This document shows positions 44,858-53,879 of a DNA stretch of 64,000 bases, one piece after another. The notes beneath the pieces are model-generated. The model did no database searches and was not told where the DNA came from. It worked only from the letters and a program-made list of their open reading frames with translations. The stretch comes from Polyangiaceae bacterium (GTDB taxonomy: Bacteria; Myxococcota_A; Polyangia; Polyangiales; Polyangiaceae). Where the stretch lies: NCBI GenBank assembly GCA_015075635.1, contig JABTUA010000001.1, forward strand, positions 3,162,001 through 3,226,000. The letters run 5' to 3'. Each line of letters begins with the position of its first letter. The stretch's first letter is position 1. The position numbers were made by a program, and so were the translations under genes.

Positions 44858-46129
44858 GGCTCCTGCCCGTCTTCGCCCTGGTGGTCGCTTGCTCGCGCCC
44901 TGCGGCCCCTCCGCCCGCGGTGCCGGCGCCGAGCGCGGAGCGCGTCAGCGGTCAGATCCTGTCCGAGCTCCTCCTGGGCAGCCACGGTCCGCTCGAGGAC
45001 CCCGAGCTCACCGCCTACGTGCGCCGCGTCGGCGCCAGAGTCGCCCGCGCCGTCGGGCGACGGGACGAGACCTGGCGCGTCGAGCTCAGCGACGATCCGA
45101 AGCCGCTCGGGCACGCGCTCCCGGGCGGGACGCTGCTGGTCTCCCGCGGAGCCCTGGCGTACCTGAGCTCCGAGGCGGAGCTCGCCGCGATCCTGGCGCA
45201 CGAGCTCGCCCACGCCGCGCATGGGCACACCGAGCTCGGCAAGAGCGCGCTGCCCGCCCACGCCACGCTGGGCGCCGCTCGGCAGAGCGCTCTCGACGCC
45301 GACGAAGAGCGGCAGGCCGATGCCCTCGCGGTGCGCTACGTGGCCCGCGCGGGCTACGATCCGAAGGCGGTGGGCCGCGCCCTCGCCGCCCTGGCGCGAG
45401 CCGTGGCGCTGGATTGCCAGCGCGAGCTCGGCCGCGTCGATTGCGCCTCGGCCCACGACGACGACGATCCACACCCGCCCGGGCAGCGCGCCAGGCGCGC
45501 GTGGCGCTCGCCGCCGGAGCAGCCGGCGGCGAAGTCGGACGCGAGCGCTACCTCCGCGCGCTCGATGGGCTGCCACTCGGGGGCCACGACGCCGCGCTCG
45601 CGGACCGCCGCTTTCGTTCCCCGGCGGGCTCTCCTTCGCCGTGCCGCCCGGGTTCACGCCTTCCCTGTCGGGCCACGTGCTCTCGGCCAAGGCCCTCGGC
45701 GCCGAGCTCCTGATCGTGCGCTTGCACGGCCGCTTCTTCCGCGAGGCGCTGCTCTCGAGCGTGCGCTCCGGCCCTTTCCTGAGCCGGCGGATCGCCGGCC
45801 ACCGCGCCTTCATCGGCAGCCTGGGTGACGACCGCGAGAGCCTGGTGGCGGTACTGGACGACGCGCCCTTCGTGCACGTCGTGGCGGTCTCCGGCAGCAG
45901 CCGTGACGAGCACCTCGGGCGGGTGCTCGACAGTGTACGCCCGGCCGCCAGGGCCGAGCCTCGGCTCCGGCTCCGCGTCGTCACCGCGACCGAGCGCACT
46001 CGCTTCGGCGAGCTGCTCGCGCGGCGCTGCCCCGACACCGATCGGGAGCTGGCCACGGCGCTGAACGGGCTCGGCCAGCACGACTGGCTTCCGGCGGGTC
46101 ACTCGGTGAAGTGCGCGGCCACGAAATGA
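44854..46129 (+). pseudogene. M48-family metalloprotease (BepA/YfgC-like), two frameshifts
   Basis: GTG at 44854 overlaps the previous stop. Lipobox-like 'FALVVACSRP', then the peptidase 'LAAILAHELAHAAHGHTELG' with HExxH (HELAH) and the third ligand in 'DADEERQADALAVRYVARAG'. The frame breaks near 45510 and 45615. The second part, 'ERYLRALDGLPLGGHDAALA' then 'FRSPAGLSFAVPPGF', matches the C-terminal extension of secreted M48 lipoproteins ('YL.RIDG..YG'). BepA-type proteases remove stalled outer-membrane proteins, which fits the SurA/POTRA neighbours. Confidence 0.7.
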
Positions 46130-46134
46130 AACAC

Positions 46135-46161
46135 GGCGCAGGGCCACCAGTGCCCTGCGCC
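46135..46161. terminator. Bidirectional terminator hairpin
   Basis: A perfect 10-bp stem, GGCGCAGGGC (46135-46144) and GCCCTGCGCC (46152-46161), around a 7-base loop, in the 51-bp gap between the convergent M48 gene and the repeat lipoprotein gene. There is no T-run, but the position and strength fit a shared terminator. Confidence 0.65.
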
Positions 46162-46180
46162 GCGTCGCGATCAGTTCAGC

Positions 46181-46680
46181 TCACAGGTTGCAGGGCGCGA
46201 TGCCCGTCGCGTGGGTGCAGTGCACCGACGTCGCCGAGTCCGCCATGCCCAGGTGCTGCTCCACGCAGGCCTTGGTGGCCGTGTTGAATCCGTTGTACTT
46301 GGTCTTGCAGTCCGCGCTCGAGGTGTAGTGGTCGGTGCCGGTGAACGTGCACTTCGTCTCGTAGCTCGCGCAGAACGTGTCCGCGGCATTGCCACCGCCG
46401 TCCGTGCCGGCGCCGCCATCCATCCCCGCCGTGCCGCCGGTGCTGGTGCCCGCGGTGCCGCCGGTGCTGGTGCCCGCGGTGCCGCCGGTGCTGGTGCCGC
46501 GGTGCCACCAGTGCTGGTGCCCGCGCTGCCGCCGGTGGCGCTGCCGCCCGTGCCGCCGCCTCCGCTGCCGCCGGTGGCGCCGCCGCCGGAGCCGCCGGAG
46601 CCGCCGCCGTCGTCGTCATCGCCACAAGCCGCCAGCGCGGCGCCCATCAGCCCAAGGAAAACAAGAGAGCGAAGTTTCAT
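46181..46680 (-). pseudogene. Small lipoprotein with Gly/Thr/Ser repeats, frameshift in the repeat
   Basis: Start ATG 46680, with GGGAGG upstream. Lipobox 'FLGLMGAALAAC' then 'GDDDDGGGSGGSGGG' and a Gly/Thr/Ser-rich linker encoded by a 24-bp repeat (46431-46525). The C-terminal domain, one frame over, reads 'TFCASYETKCTFTGTDHYTS', 'CKTKYNGFNTATKACVEQHL' and ends 'CTHATGIAPCNL'; six Cys suggest disulfides. The frame change comes from one missing C in the third repeat copy. A surface-exposed, linker-tethered Cys-rich domain is likely; function unknown. Confidence 0.6.
46431..46525. repeat. Four tandem copies of a 24-bp repeat
   Basis: Units at 46431-46454, 46455-46478, 46479-46501 and 46502-46525. 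Units 1 and 2 are identical; unit 3 lacks one C (23 bp), and unit 4 has two changes. They encode a Gly/Thr/Ser repeat in the lipoprotein linker on the minus strand. Repeat-number change here would alter linker length; the 23-bp unit causes the frameshift. Confidence 0.85.
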
Positions 46681-46772
46681 TCGGTTTTCGAACCTCCCAA
46701 AGCCCAAGCATTTCCAGGAAATTGATTTTCGTCAACTTCGGGCCGCTGGCCGGTCCGCGAAAGCTCGGGTTT

Positions 46773-47479
46773 TCAGCGGCAGAGAACCAGCGGACAGCCC
46801 AGCTCCCGGCGCAGCTCCCCGAGCTCGCGCTCCCCCACTCGTCGCCGACGACCAGCAGCATGCGGCCCGAGAGCTGAGCCACTGCCCGGCCGAGCCCGCG
46901 AGGCGCGAAGCTGGCGAAGCGTCGGAACAGCACCGGATGCCCGGTCTCGGCAGCCCAGCGCTCGGCGCCCGGGCGCGCGTCTTCGGGCGCGATCAACACC
47001 AGGAGCTCGCGGCCCGCGACGGCCGCCCCCAGCTCGAGCAGCGTCCGCACATGCTCGGCCCGCGTCGCCGCGAGGGTCACCGGACCGCGCGACGCGCCCG
47101 GTCGGGGCTCGGGGCGCGAGCTGTCCATGACGATCAGGTCACGCTCGTTCGCCGCCGACGCGAGCTCTCTCAGGAGCCGGCCGCGCGCCACGCGAAACGA
47201 TACCGGCACTCGCTCACGCCGCGCCGCCCGGGCGAGCTCGGCAGAAGCCCGCGCCGCCGCCGCCGCGAACAGCGCCTCGAGGTGCGCGAGGTCCAGGGCT
47301 TGAGCTCGTCCAGAGTGTTCGATCAGAAGGGTGAAAGGCAGCTCCGCCAGCCGGAGTGCCGCCGGCTCTTCCACGAAGATCCCGAGCAGCTCGCCCTCGA
47401 GGGCCTGGGCGAGACGCGCCGCAGCGTCTGCGAGCCGTTCACTCGCCGACGAATCGAAGCCCACCACGATCTTGGCCAT
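46773..47479 (-). pseudogene. Universal-stress-like protein, frameshift near the C-terminus
   Basis: The N-terminal domain starts 'MAKIVVGFDSSASERLADAA' and continues 'GELLGIFVEEPAALRLAELP', 'RVARGRLLRELASAANERDL' and 'IVMDSSRP', a USP-like Rossmann unit; a second, degenerate unit follows. After 'LLVVGDEWG' the frame is lost at a run of five G (plus-strand CCCCC near 46830). Adding one base gives 'ERELGELRRELGCPLVLCR' and a stop at 46773. The start shares one base with the Lon stop (TGATG), so it is the last gene of a coupled three-gene operon. Confidence 0.6.
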
Positions 47480-49926
47480 CAGTTGCTCTCGTGGGGACCC
47501 TGGCCACCGTTCGGATCGTCGTCGTCGTCCGCGCTCACCTTGACCAGCTTGCCGAAGCTCTCACCGATCACCGCGAACTGCACCAGCTGCTCGAGCACCC
47601 GCGCGTTGACCGTGCCCTCGGGGAAGTCTCCTTCTTCGTCGGACTCGCCCGCAGGCAGCCCCGTGAGCACCTGAACGGCGTCGTCCACGCTCTGCACCGG
47701 GTAGACCGCGAACTTGCCTTGGGCGCAGGCGGCCACGACGTCGGGGCGCAGCATCAGGTGCGGGACGTTGCTCACCGGGATGATCACGCCTTGGTCTCCG
47801 GCCAGGCCCCGCGCGCGGCAAATGTCGAAGAATCCCTCGATTTTCTCGTTCACGCCGCCGATGGCCTGAACCACGCCGTGCTGGTTCACCGACCCGGTCA
47901 TGGCGATGTTCTGCTTCACCGGCGCGCCGGAGAGCGCGGAGATCAGCGCGCACAGCTCCGCCAGCGACGCGCTGTCGCCTTCGACCCCGGCGTACGACTG
48001 CTCGAAGACCAAGCTGGCCGAGAGCGACAGCGGGATGTGCCGGGTGTAGCGCGCCGCGAAATAGCTCGACAGGATCAGCACGCCTTTGGAGTGCAGCGCA
48101 CCGCCGAGCTCGACCTCGCGCTCGATGTCCACGACCTTCCTGTCGCCGACGCGCGCGGTGGCGGTGATGCGGGTGGGCATGCCGAAGGCGAAGCCGCCGA
48201 ACTCGAGCACCGACAGCCCGTTGACCTGGCCCACCTTCTCTCCGCCAGTGTCGATGAGCAGCGTGTCTTTGAGGATCTGCTCGTGCAGGCGCTCGCGCAG
48301 GCGATCCTGGCGCCGCGTCCTCGCGTCCAACGCTCGCTGCACGTCTGCTCCGGAAACCAGCTCGGCGCTGCGCTCGCCGGCGTAGTGCTCGGACTCGTGG
48401 AGCAAGTTGGCCAGATCGCGCACGCGCGTGGAGAGCTTCCGCGAGTCACCGGTCGCGCGCGCGCTCTGCTCCAGGACCGCCGCTACGGCGTCGCGCCCCA
48501 GCGGGCGCAGCCCGTCGCGCAGCGCGAGCGTGGCGATCAGGCGAGCGAAGGCCAGATCGTTCTCGAGCGTCCGGTCGATGCGGTCGTCGAAGTCTGCCAC
48601 GACCTTGAACAGCTCGCCGACGTCCGCGTCCACCTCCGCCAGCAGGTGGAACAGGTAGCGATCTCCGATCACGACCACCTTCAGATCGAGCGGGACCGGC
48701 TCCGGCTCGAGGCTCGCGCCGGCGGAGAAGCCCAGCATCTGCCCCAGGGACTCGATGCGGATCTCCCGGGAGAACAGCGCGCGCTTCAGCGCCTCCCAGG
48801 CGTGGGGGTGGATCAAGAGCTGCCTGAGGTCGAGCATCAGGTAGCCGCCGTTGGCGCGGTGCAGGCTACCGCCCTTGATCAGCGTGAAGTCGCTGACCAG
48901 CGCGCCGAGCTCCGCGCGGTGCTCCACGCGACCGAGCAGGCTGTCGATGGCCGGGCGGTCGTCGTAGATCACGGGCGCACCGGTGGCGGCGGAGTTGTCC
49001 ACGATCAGGTTGACCCCGTAGCGTTGGAACGGTCGCTTGCCGCCGGTGAGCTCGACCAGCGGGCCCTTCTCCTCGTCGTGGCGGAAGGCATCGGCGTTCT
49101 CGATCACGTCGGCGCGAACCGCCTCGAGGTAGTTGACGACCTTGGGCAGGTCCTCGTACTTCTGCTTCACGTCGTCCACGAGCTGGTCCACGGCGAAGCT
49201 CGTGACCTCGCGGTTCAGCTCGCGCACCTTCTCGCGCGCCTGCTTGCCCCAGCGCGGCAGCTCCCGGAGCCCGGCTTGGAGCTTCTGCTGCAGCTCGGCC
49301 ACCGTCTTCTCTAGCACCGCGCGCTCGTCTTCGGGCAGCTTCTCGAACTCGTCCGGCGCGAGCACCTCGCCGTTCTTGAGCGGAGCGAAGCCGACGCCGC
49401 TGGGCAGCCGGATCATGGCGATGCCGGACTTCTTCGCCTGCTCCTCGATCTCGCGGAACACCTTCTCCGGCCGCGCCCGGAGCTCATCCTCGATGCGCGA
49501 GAGCTTGGCCCGGAAATCGTCGGTCTCGAACGCCGCGGGGATGGCTGCGCGAAGGTCCTCGACCAGCTTGTCCATGTCGCTCGAGAGCTCGCGCCCTCGG
49601 CCTGCCGGCACGAGCAGCGCGCGCGGCTTCGGTGCGGCCGAGAAGTCGTAGACGTAGCAGACGTCCGGCGGCACATCGCGGCTCTCCGCGGCGCGGTCGA
49701 GGATCTGGCGCACGAACGCGTGCTTGCCGAATCCGCTCGGGCCCAGCACGAACAGGTTGTAGCCGGGGCGGCGCAGGGCGACGGCAAAGTGCGTCGCCTC
49801 CACCGCGCGCTCCTGGCCCAGCGGGCGCTCGAGCGGCTCGAGCTCCGCGGTGGACTCGAAGGGCAGCTCTGCGGGGTCACAGGCGCGCCGGAGCTCGGTC
49901 GGTGCCAGAGGTTTGGGCTCGGTCAT
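47479..49926 (-). CDS. Lon-like ATP-dependent protease (LonB/YcbZ-type, S16)
   Basis: 815 aa from ATG 49926, just after the AdoMet synthetase stop. The AAA part opens 'LGQERAVEATHFAVALRRPG' with a P-loop 'LGPSGFGKHAF', in which the usual Thr/Ser after Lys is His, and a sensor/Walker B region 'GGSLHRANGGYLMLDLRQLL'. The C-terminal S16 protease has 'YAGVEGDSASLAELCALISA' (catalytic Ser) and 'GGVNEKIEGFFDICRARGL' (catalytic Lys). The overall order matches the non-classical LonB/YcbZ group rather than LonA (no N-terminal LAN domain). Whether ATP hydrolysis is retained with the altered P-loop is open. Confidence 0.85.
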   Translation of the reverse strand: MTEPKPLAPTELRRACDPAELPFESTAELEPLERPLGQERAVEATHFAVALRRPGYNLFVLGPSGFGKHAFVRQILDRAAESRDVPPDVCYVYDFSAAPKPRALLVPAGRGRELSSDMDKLVEDLRAAIPAAFETDDFRAKLSRIEDELRARPEKVFREIEEQAKKSGIAMIRLPSGVGFAPLKNGEVLAPDEFEKLPEDERAVLEKTVAELQQKLQAGLRELPRWGKQAREKVRELNREVTSFAVDQLVDDVKQKYEDLPKVVNYLEAVRADVIENADAFRHDEEKGPLVELTGGKRPFQRYGVNLIVDNSAATGAPVIYDDRPAIDSLLGRVEHRAELGALVSDFTLIKGGSLHRANGGYLMLDLRQLLIHPHAWEALKRALFSREIRIESLGQMLGFSAGASLEPEPVPLDLKVVVIGDRYLFHLLAEVDADVGELFKVVADFDDRIDRTLENDLAFARLIATLALRDGLRPLGRDAVAAVLEQSARATGDSRKLSTRVRDLANLLHESEHYAGERSAELVSGADVQRALDARTRRQDRLRERLHEQILKDTLLIDTGGEKVGQVNGLSVLEFGGFAFGMPTRITATARVGDRKVVDIEREVELGGALHSKGVLILSSYFAARYTRHIPLSLSASLVFEQSYAGVEGDSASLAELCALISALSGAPVKQNIAMTGSVNQHGVVQAIGGVNEKIEGFFDICRARGLAGDQGVIIPVSNVPHLMLRPDVVAACAQGKFAVYPVQSVDDAVQVLTGLPAGESDEEGDFPEGTVNARVLEQLVQFAVIGESFGKLVKVSADDDDDPNGGQGPHESN

Positions 49927-49927
49927 C

Positions 49928-51115
49928 TCAGTAAACCTGAATGTCACCCTGGAGCAGCCGCGGCAAGAGCGTCGGCAGCTCGCCGAGCGCCGAGGTCACG
50001 ATCTGGGTGACCCGGGGACGAAGCGACTCCAGCCCGGCGGGGTCTTGCAGGCACAGCCGAACCTGCGCCAGCTCGGGCTCGCTCACGGGCCGGCCGATGC
50101 AGCTCACCAGGTAGACCTCGGCGTGCTCCACGCCGTCGAGCTCGTTCGCCAGCGACGCGGCTGCGACGTTCGCCACCAGGTTGTAGAGCTTGCCCACGTG
50201 GCTGACCGGGTTCTTGCCGGCCGCGGCCTCGAGGCTCATGGGCCGGTGTGGCGTGATCAGGCCGTTCACGCGGTTGCCGCGCCCGACCTGCCCGTCGTCC
50301 CCGCCTCCGCGGACAGGCCGGTCACGGTCAGGGTACACGCTGCCGTTCTCGGGGTCGTCGCTGCCGTTGACGACCAGCGCGACCTCACCGAGCTCGCGCG
50401 CCGCGAGCTCGCGCACTCGGCTCGCCACCGCGGCCTTGGCCGAGAGATACGCGTCCAGGTCCGGCAGGTGACGATCGACGAACGCTCGCGCGACGGTGAA
50501 CGCGACCCGGTCACCGTCCCGGCGGCCCATCACCTTGACGTCCTCGCCTCCCGCTGGGTGGGTGGCGCGGAACGCCGGCCCGTTCAGCTCGCGCTCGACC
50601 TCGAGGACCAGGCGCTCGAGCCTGGAGAGCGGCGCGAAGCCCACGCCGATGGAGGTGTCGTTGGCGAGCACGCCACCCGCGTGCTGCCGCCGGCGAAACA
50701 GCTCCGACAGATCCATCGAGCCGGCGCGGACGTGGGTGAAGATGCGGACCTGGCGCTCGACGTCTAGCGAGCGCAGGTTCTCCGAGAGCCAGGTGGTCGC
50801 GCTCTCGCGCACGATGTCCGCGAGCGGCACGCTGTCGTTGCCGACCTGAGTCACGGCGCGCCCCGCCAGGTGGATCTCGATGGGCTCGAGCAGCTCGCCG
50901 CCGCCGAAACGCGGGCGGGAGGCGCCGCCCACCAGGAGCGCCTTGTCGACGTTGTGGTGCAGGATCTCGCCGAAGCGATCCAGGTAGAATCGGCACAGCG
51001 CGTGCGAGAGCTCCTCGGCCAGCGCGTCGCAGATCGTGTCGGGGTGACCGAGCCCTTTGCGCTCAACCAGCTCGGCACCACCAGGGGCTTCGGTGAGATC
51101 GAGGCGGACTTTCAT
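49928..51115 (-). CDS. S-adenosylmethionine synthetase, archaeal type
   Basis: 395 aa. '[20 protein letters not shown]', '[12 protein letters not shown]', '[20 protein letters not shown]', '[12 protein letters not shown]' and '[20 protein letters not shown]' match the archaeal-type AdoMet synthetase family (PF01941), not the bacterial MetK, which it replaces or supplements. The reaction is ATP + Met to AdoMet. The Asp/Lys/His residues of the active site are in the GHPD and DKALL blocks. It is the first gene of a run with Lon and Usp-like genes on the minus strand. A canonical metK may exist elsewhere in the genome. Confidence 0.85.
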   Translation of the reverse strand: MKVRLDLTEAPGGAELVERKGLGHPDTICDALAEELSHALCRFYLDRFGEILHHNVDKALLVGGASRPRFGGGELLEPIEIHLAGRAVTQVGNDSVPLADIVRESATTWLSENLRSLDVERQVRIFTHVRAGSMDLSELFRRRQHAGGVLANDTSIGVGFAPLSRLERLVLEVERELNGPAFRATHPAGGEDVKVMGRRDGDRVAFTVARAFVDRHLPDLDAYLSAKAAVASRVRELAARELGEVALVVNGSDDPENGSVYPDRDRPVRGGGDDGQVGRGNRVNGLITPHRPMSLEAAAGKNPVSHVGKLYNLVANVAAASLANELDGVEHAEVYLVSCIGRPVSEPELAQVRLCLQDPAGLESLRPRVTQIVTSALGELPTLLPRLLQGDIQVY

Positions 51116-51192
51116 GCGGCCAACGCTGGCCGAAAGGATGCACCCGCTCGGGGAGGAACGACAATGCCTCGCCAGCCTCGCGCAGATTCTGC

Positions 51193-51198
51193 TAGCTT
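51193..51198 (+). promoter_or_regulatory. -10-like hexamer TAGCTT before the biotin carrier gene
   Basis: It ends 9 bases before the ATG at 51208, again with no ribosome binding site. Confidence 0.3.
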
Positions 51199-51207
51199 CC
51201 GCGCCCC

Positions 51208-51734
51208 ATGCGCTACTTCGTCAACATCGACGGGGAGGAGCACGTGGTCGAGGTCGCCGAGCTGCCGGGTGGCCGCCACGAGGTCCGGCTCCTCGCCTCC
51301 GCCGGCGCCGATTCTTCGACTGCCCGCGTCCTGCCCGCGCGCTTCTCGCACACCGGCAGCGCGCTCACGCTGCAGCTCGGGGAGCGGGTGTTCGACGTCG
51401 TGCTCGAGGGGAGCTGCCCAAGCTGGGCGCCTGGATCAGCGGCCGCCGCGCGGATCTCGAGGTCGAGAGCGCCCGCATGCGCGCGGCAGCGGAGCTCAAG
51501 GTCCGCCCCAGCGCCGGCCACGACGGGACCGTGACCTCACCGATGCCCGGCAAGGTGATCAAGGTGCTGGTCGCCGAGGGCGACGAGGTCGCCGACGGCG
51601 CGCCGGTCGTGGTCGTCGAGGCCATGAAGATGGAGAACGAGCTCGGCTCGCCCCGCGCGGGCGTGGTGCAGAAGGTCCACGTCCAACCCGGCGACGCCGT
51701 CGAGGGCGGCGCTCGCCTGGTCACGGTGGCCTGA
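51208..51734 (+). pseudogene. Biotin carboxyl carrier-type protein, one frameshift
   Basis: An N-terminal beta domain 'MRYFVNIDGEEHVVEVAELP' continues to 'LTLQLGERVFDVVLEG'; the frame breaks near 51412 and resumes as 'LPKLGAWISGRRADLEVESA' then 'SPMPGKVIKVLVAEGDEVAD' and the biotin site 'VVVEAMKMENELGSPRAGVV' (AMKMEN). About 175 aa, the size and layout of the stand-alone BCCP of acyl-CoA carboxylases, with a BT-like N-terminal domain. No carboxylase subunits are adjacent. The stop shares a base with the next start (TGATG). Confidence 0.75.
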
Positions 51735-52713
51735 TGCGCGACAAGATCGCGCTCTGTCATCTGCCCACCCCGCTCTGGCGCTCCGACGCGCTCGACGCGC
51801 TGGTCGGCACCCGCGTGTGGGTGAAGCGTGACGACATGAGCGGCGGCCCGGAGGCAGGCAACAAGATCCGCAAGCTCGAGTACCTGATGGCCGATGCGCT
51901 CGCAGCGCGCGCCAGCGTGGTGCTCACCTGCGGCGGCTTGCAGTCCAACCACGCGCGCGCCACCGCCATCGTCGCCGCCAGACTCGGGCTTCGATCGTGC
52001 CTCTTCCTGCGTACCGGCGCGCCCAGCGCGACACCGGCTGCGACAGGCAACCTGCTGCTCGATCGGCTGGTGGGCGCCGAAATCCGCCTGATCTCGCCCG
52101 ACGACTACCGGAGCCGCATGCCGCTCATGTCACGCGCCGCCGACGAGCTCCGCGCGCTGGGCGAGCGGCCCTACGTGATCCCCCGAGGGAGGCTCGAACG
52201 CCCTCGGCTCCCTCGGCTACGTCGACGCGATGCGCGAGGTGCGGGAGCAGCTCGAGCTCGGCCTGGGCGGAGGCCCCGCGCCGTTCGACGCGGTGGTGGT
52301 CGCCTGTGGCTCCGGCGGCACCGCGGCCGGGCTGGTGCTGGGGGCGGCCGAATGGGACGTCGCTCGCGACGTCCACGCCATGCCGTGTGCGACGACTCCG
52401 CCTACTTCGAAGCCGTCGTCGGCCGCATCGCGCTCGAGGCGCAGCGTCTCGCTCGGAGCTGGACCGCACGGCGCGGCTCGAGGTCCACGATCGCTGGAAG
52501 GGACCCGGCTACGCCGTGTCGAGCCCGGAGCAGCGCCGCTTCATCGTCGAGGTCGCGCGACGCACCGGACTCCTCTGCGACCCGGTCTACACCGGCAAGG
52601 CCCTGTACGCGCTCTCCCAGCTCGAGCCGAAGCCGAGCCGGGTCCTCTTCATCCACACCGGCGGGTTGCCGGGGCTCTTGGCGCAGGCCGACGCCTTCGC
52701 GGGAGAGCTCTGA
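51734..52713 (+). pseudogene. D-cysteine desulfhydrase / ACC-deaminase-like PLP enzyme, three frameshifts
   Basis: Start ATG 51734 (MRDKIALCHLPTPLWRSDAL). Fold-type II PLP features: 'GNKIRKLEYLMADALA' (Schiff-base Lys) and 'LTCGGLQSNHARATA' (phosphate and carboxylate binding), then '[15 protein letters not shown]' and '[15 protein letters not shown]' one frame over, and finally '[17 protein letters not shown]' and '[17 protein letters not shown]'. Breaks fall near 52190, 52385 and 52460. It would deaminate D-cysteine or a similar amino acid to pyruvate. Coupled to the biotin carrier by TGATG. Confidence 0.75.
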
Positions 52714-53651
52714 TTCCCGAGGCCGAGCTGCCCCGCCGCGCCCGCGCCGGCGCCTCACCACCTGGCTCTCGTGGCTCGCGCCCTACGTCGTGGCAGCGCT
52801 GGTGATCGCGTTCATCAGCCAGCGCTACTCCATCAGCGCCATCCGCGCGGAGATGGCAAGGGCCAGACGCTGCCGCTGATCCCCCTGGCCCTGGTCACCT
52901 ACGTCGCGTCCCTGGTCTGGGTCGCCGCCGCAGACCGCACGGTGCTCGCCGGCCTCCTGCCCCCGGACAAGACGCCCAGCTACTTCGGCGTGGCCAAGGG
53001 CAAGGCCGCCGCCGTCGTGCTGCACATCGTCCACTACGCGCTGGGCCAGGGCATCTACGCCACCTGGGTCGCCCGCCGCACCGGGCTCAACCTGGGGCAA
53101 GCCGGCGGGCTCATCTTCTACATCATCCTGGCGGAGCTCGGCTCGGTGTGTCTGTACGCCACGCTGGTGATCGTGATCGGGCGACCCGCGGTCCCGGGCG
53201 CCGTCCTGCCGGTGGTGCTGGGCGTCGCGCTGTCGATCATCGCTGCCGTGGTGCTCGTGCCGGCGACCCGGGTCGAACGCTTCGGGTTCTTGCAGATCTG
53301 GGTCAAGGTCGGGCGCGCGCGCGGCTCGCGCAGCTCGGCATTCGCCTCTGCCAGCACGCCACGACTACTTCGGCGACCTGGCTCGCGGCGCGCTGGTTCG
53401 GCTTGGACATCCCGCTCACCGTCATGCTCTCGTACATGCCGGTGATCCTGGTGGTGGCGTCGCTGCCGATCAACGTCGCCGGTTTCGGCGCCGTGCAGGG
53501 CGCGTGGCTCTTGCTCAGCCCCTGGGCACCCGCAGAGCGCATCCTGGCCTTCAGCGTGGTGTGGCAGGCGGTGAGCGCGCTGGCGCTGATCGCCCGAGGG
53601 CTGCCCTTCCTCCGCGGCGTGCTCGCGGACATCCGCGCGGGTCGCAAATGA
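52712..53651 (+). pseudogene. Polytopic membrane protein, LPG-synthase-TM/UPF0104-like, two or three frameshifts
   Basis: The start is unclear; the first TM '[20 protein letters not shown]' lies in one frame, the body ('LPLIPLALVTYVASLVWVAA', 'VLHIVHYALGQGIYATWVAR', 'LGSVCLYATLVIVIG') in a second, and the end ('TVMLSYMPVILVVASLPINV', 'AGFGAVQGAWLLL') in a third. The 'LPINVAGFGAVQGA' segment is the 'LPIs..G.G..EG' signature of flippase-like LPG-synthase TM domains. About 300 aa and about eight TM helices. It may flip or aminoacylate a lipid; not determinable. Confidence 0.6.
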
Positions 53652-53789
53652 CGACAGCTGTCGCGAAACCACGCAGCGCCGGAGCTCCCCGCCCGCGCAT
53701 CGGCGACCCGGCACGTCGCGCCCCCCCTCTCCGGCCGCTTTTCGCATCTCGGCAAGCGCATCGGCGCGCACCTGCTCCGAACTAACCCC

Positions 53790-53822
53790 GTACGCGGCGC
53801 CCGAGGCCCCCCCGGCGCGTAC
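53790..53822. terminator. GC-rich hairpin between convergent genes
   Basis: GTACGCG (53790-53796) and CGCGTAC (53816-53822) form a stem around a C-rich loop, in the 228-bp gap between the membrane protein gene and the sulfatase gene. The rest of the gap (53652-53789) has no start signal or recognisable coding content. Confidence 0.4.
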
Positions 53823-53879
53823 GGACGCCGCGTACGACGCGTGGAAAAGCAACTCCCGTACCGAGCCCGGGGCGTCACC

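Noticed and set aside
46431..46525. CRISPR array
   Set aside because: The 24-bp units abut without spacers and are in-frame coding repeats of a lipoprotein.
47356..49314. 652-codon plus-strand frame opposite the Lon-like gene
   Set aside because: It is the shadow of a strongly conserved protease on the minus strand; no independent motif or start signal.
53652..53785. A short gene at the start of the gap between the membrane protein and sulfatase genes
   Set aside because: No start signal, biased shadow-like composition, and no recognisable motif on either strand.
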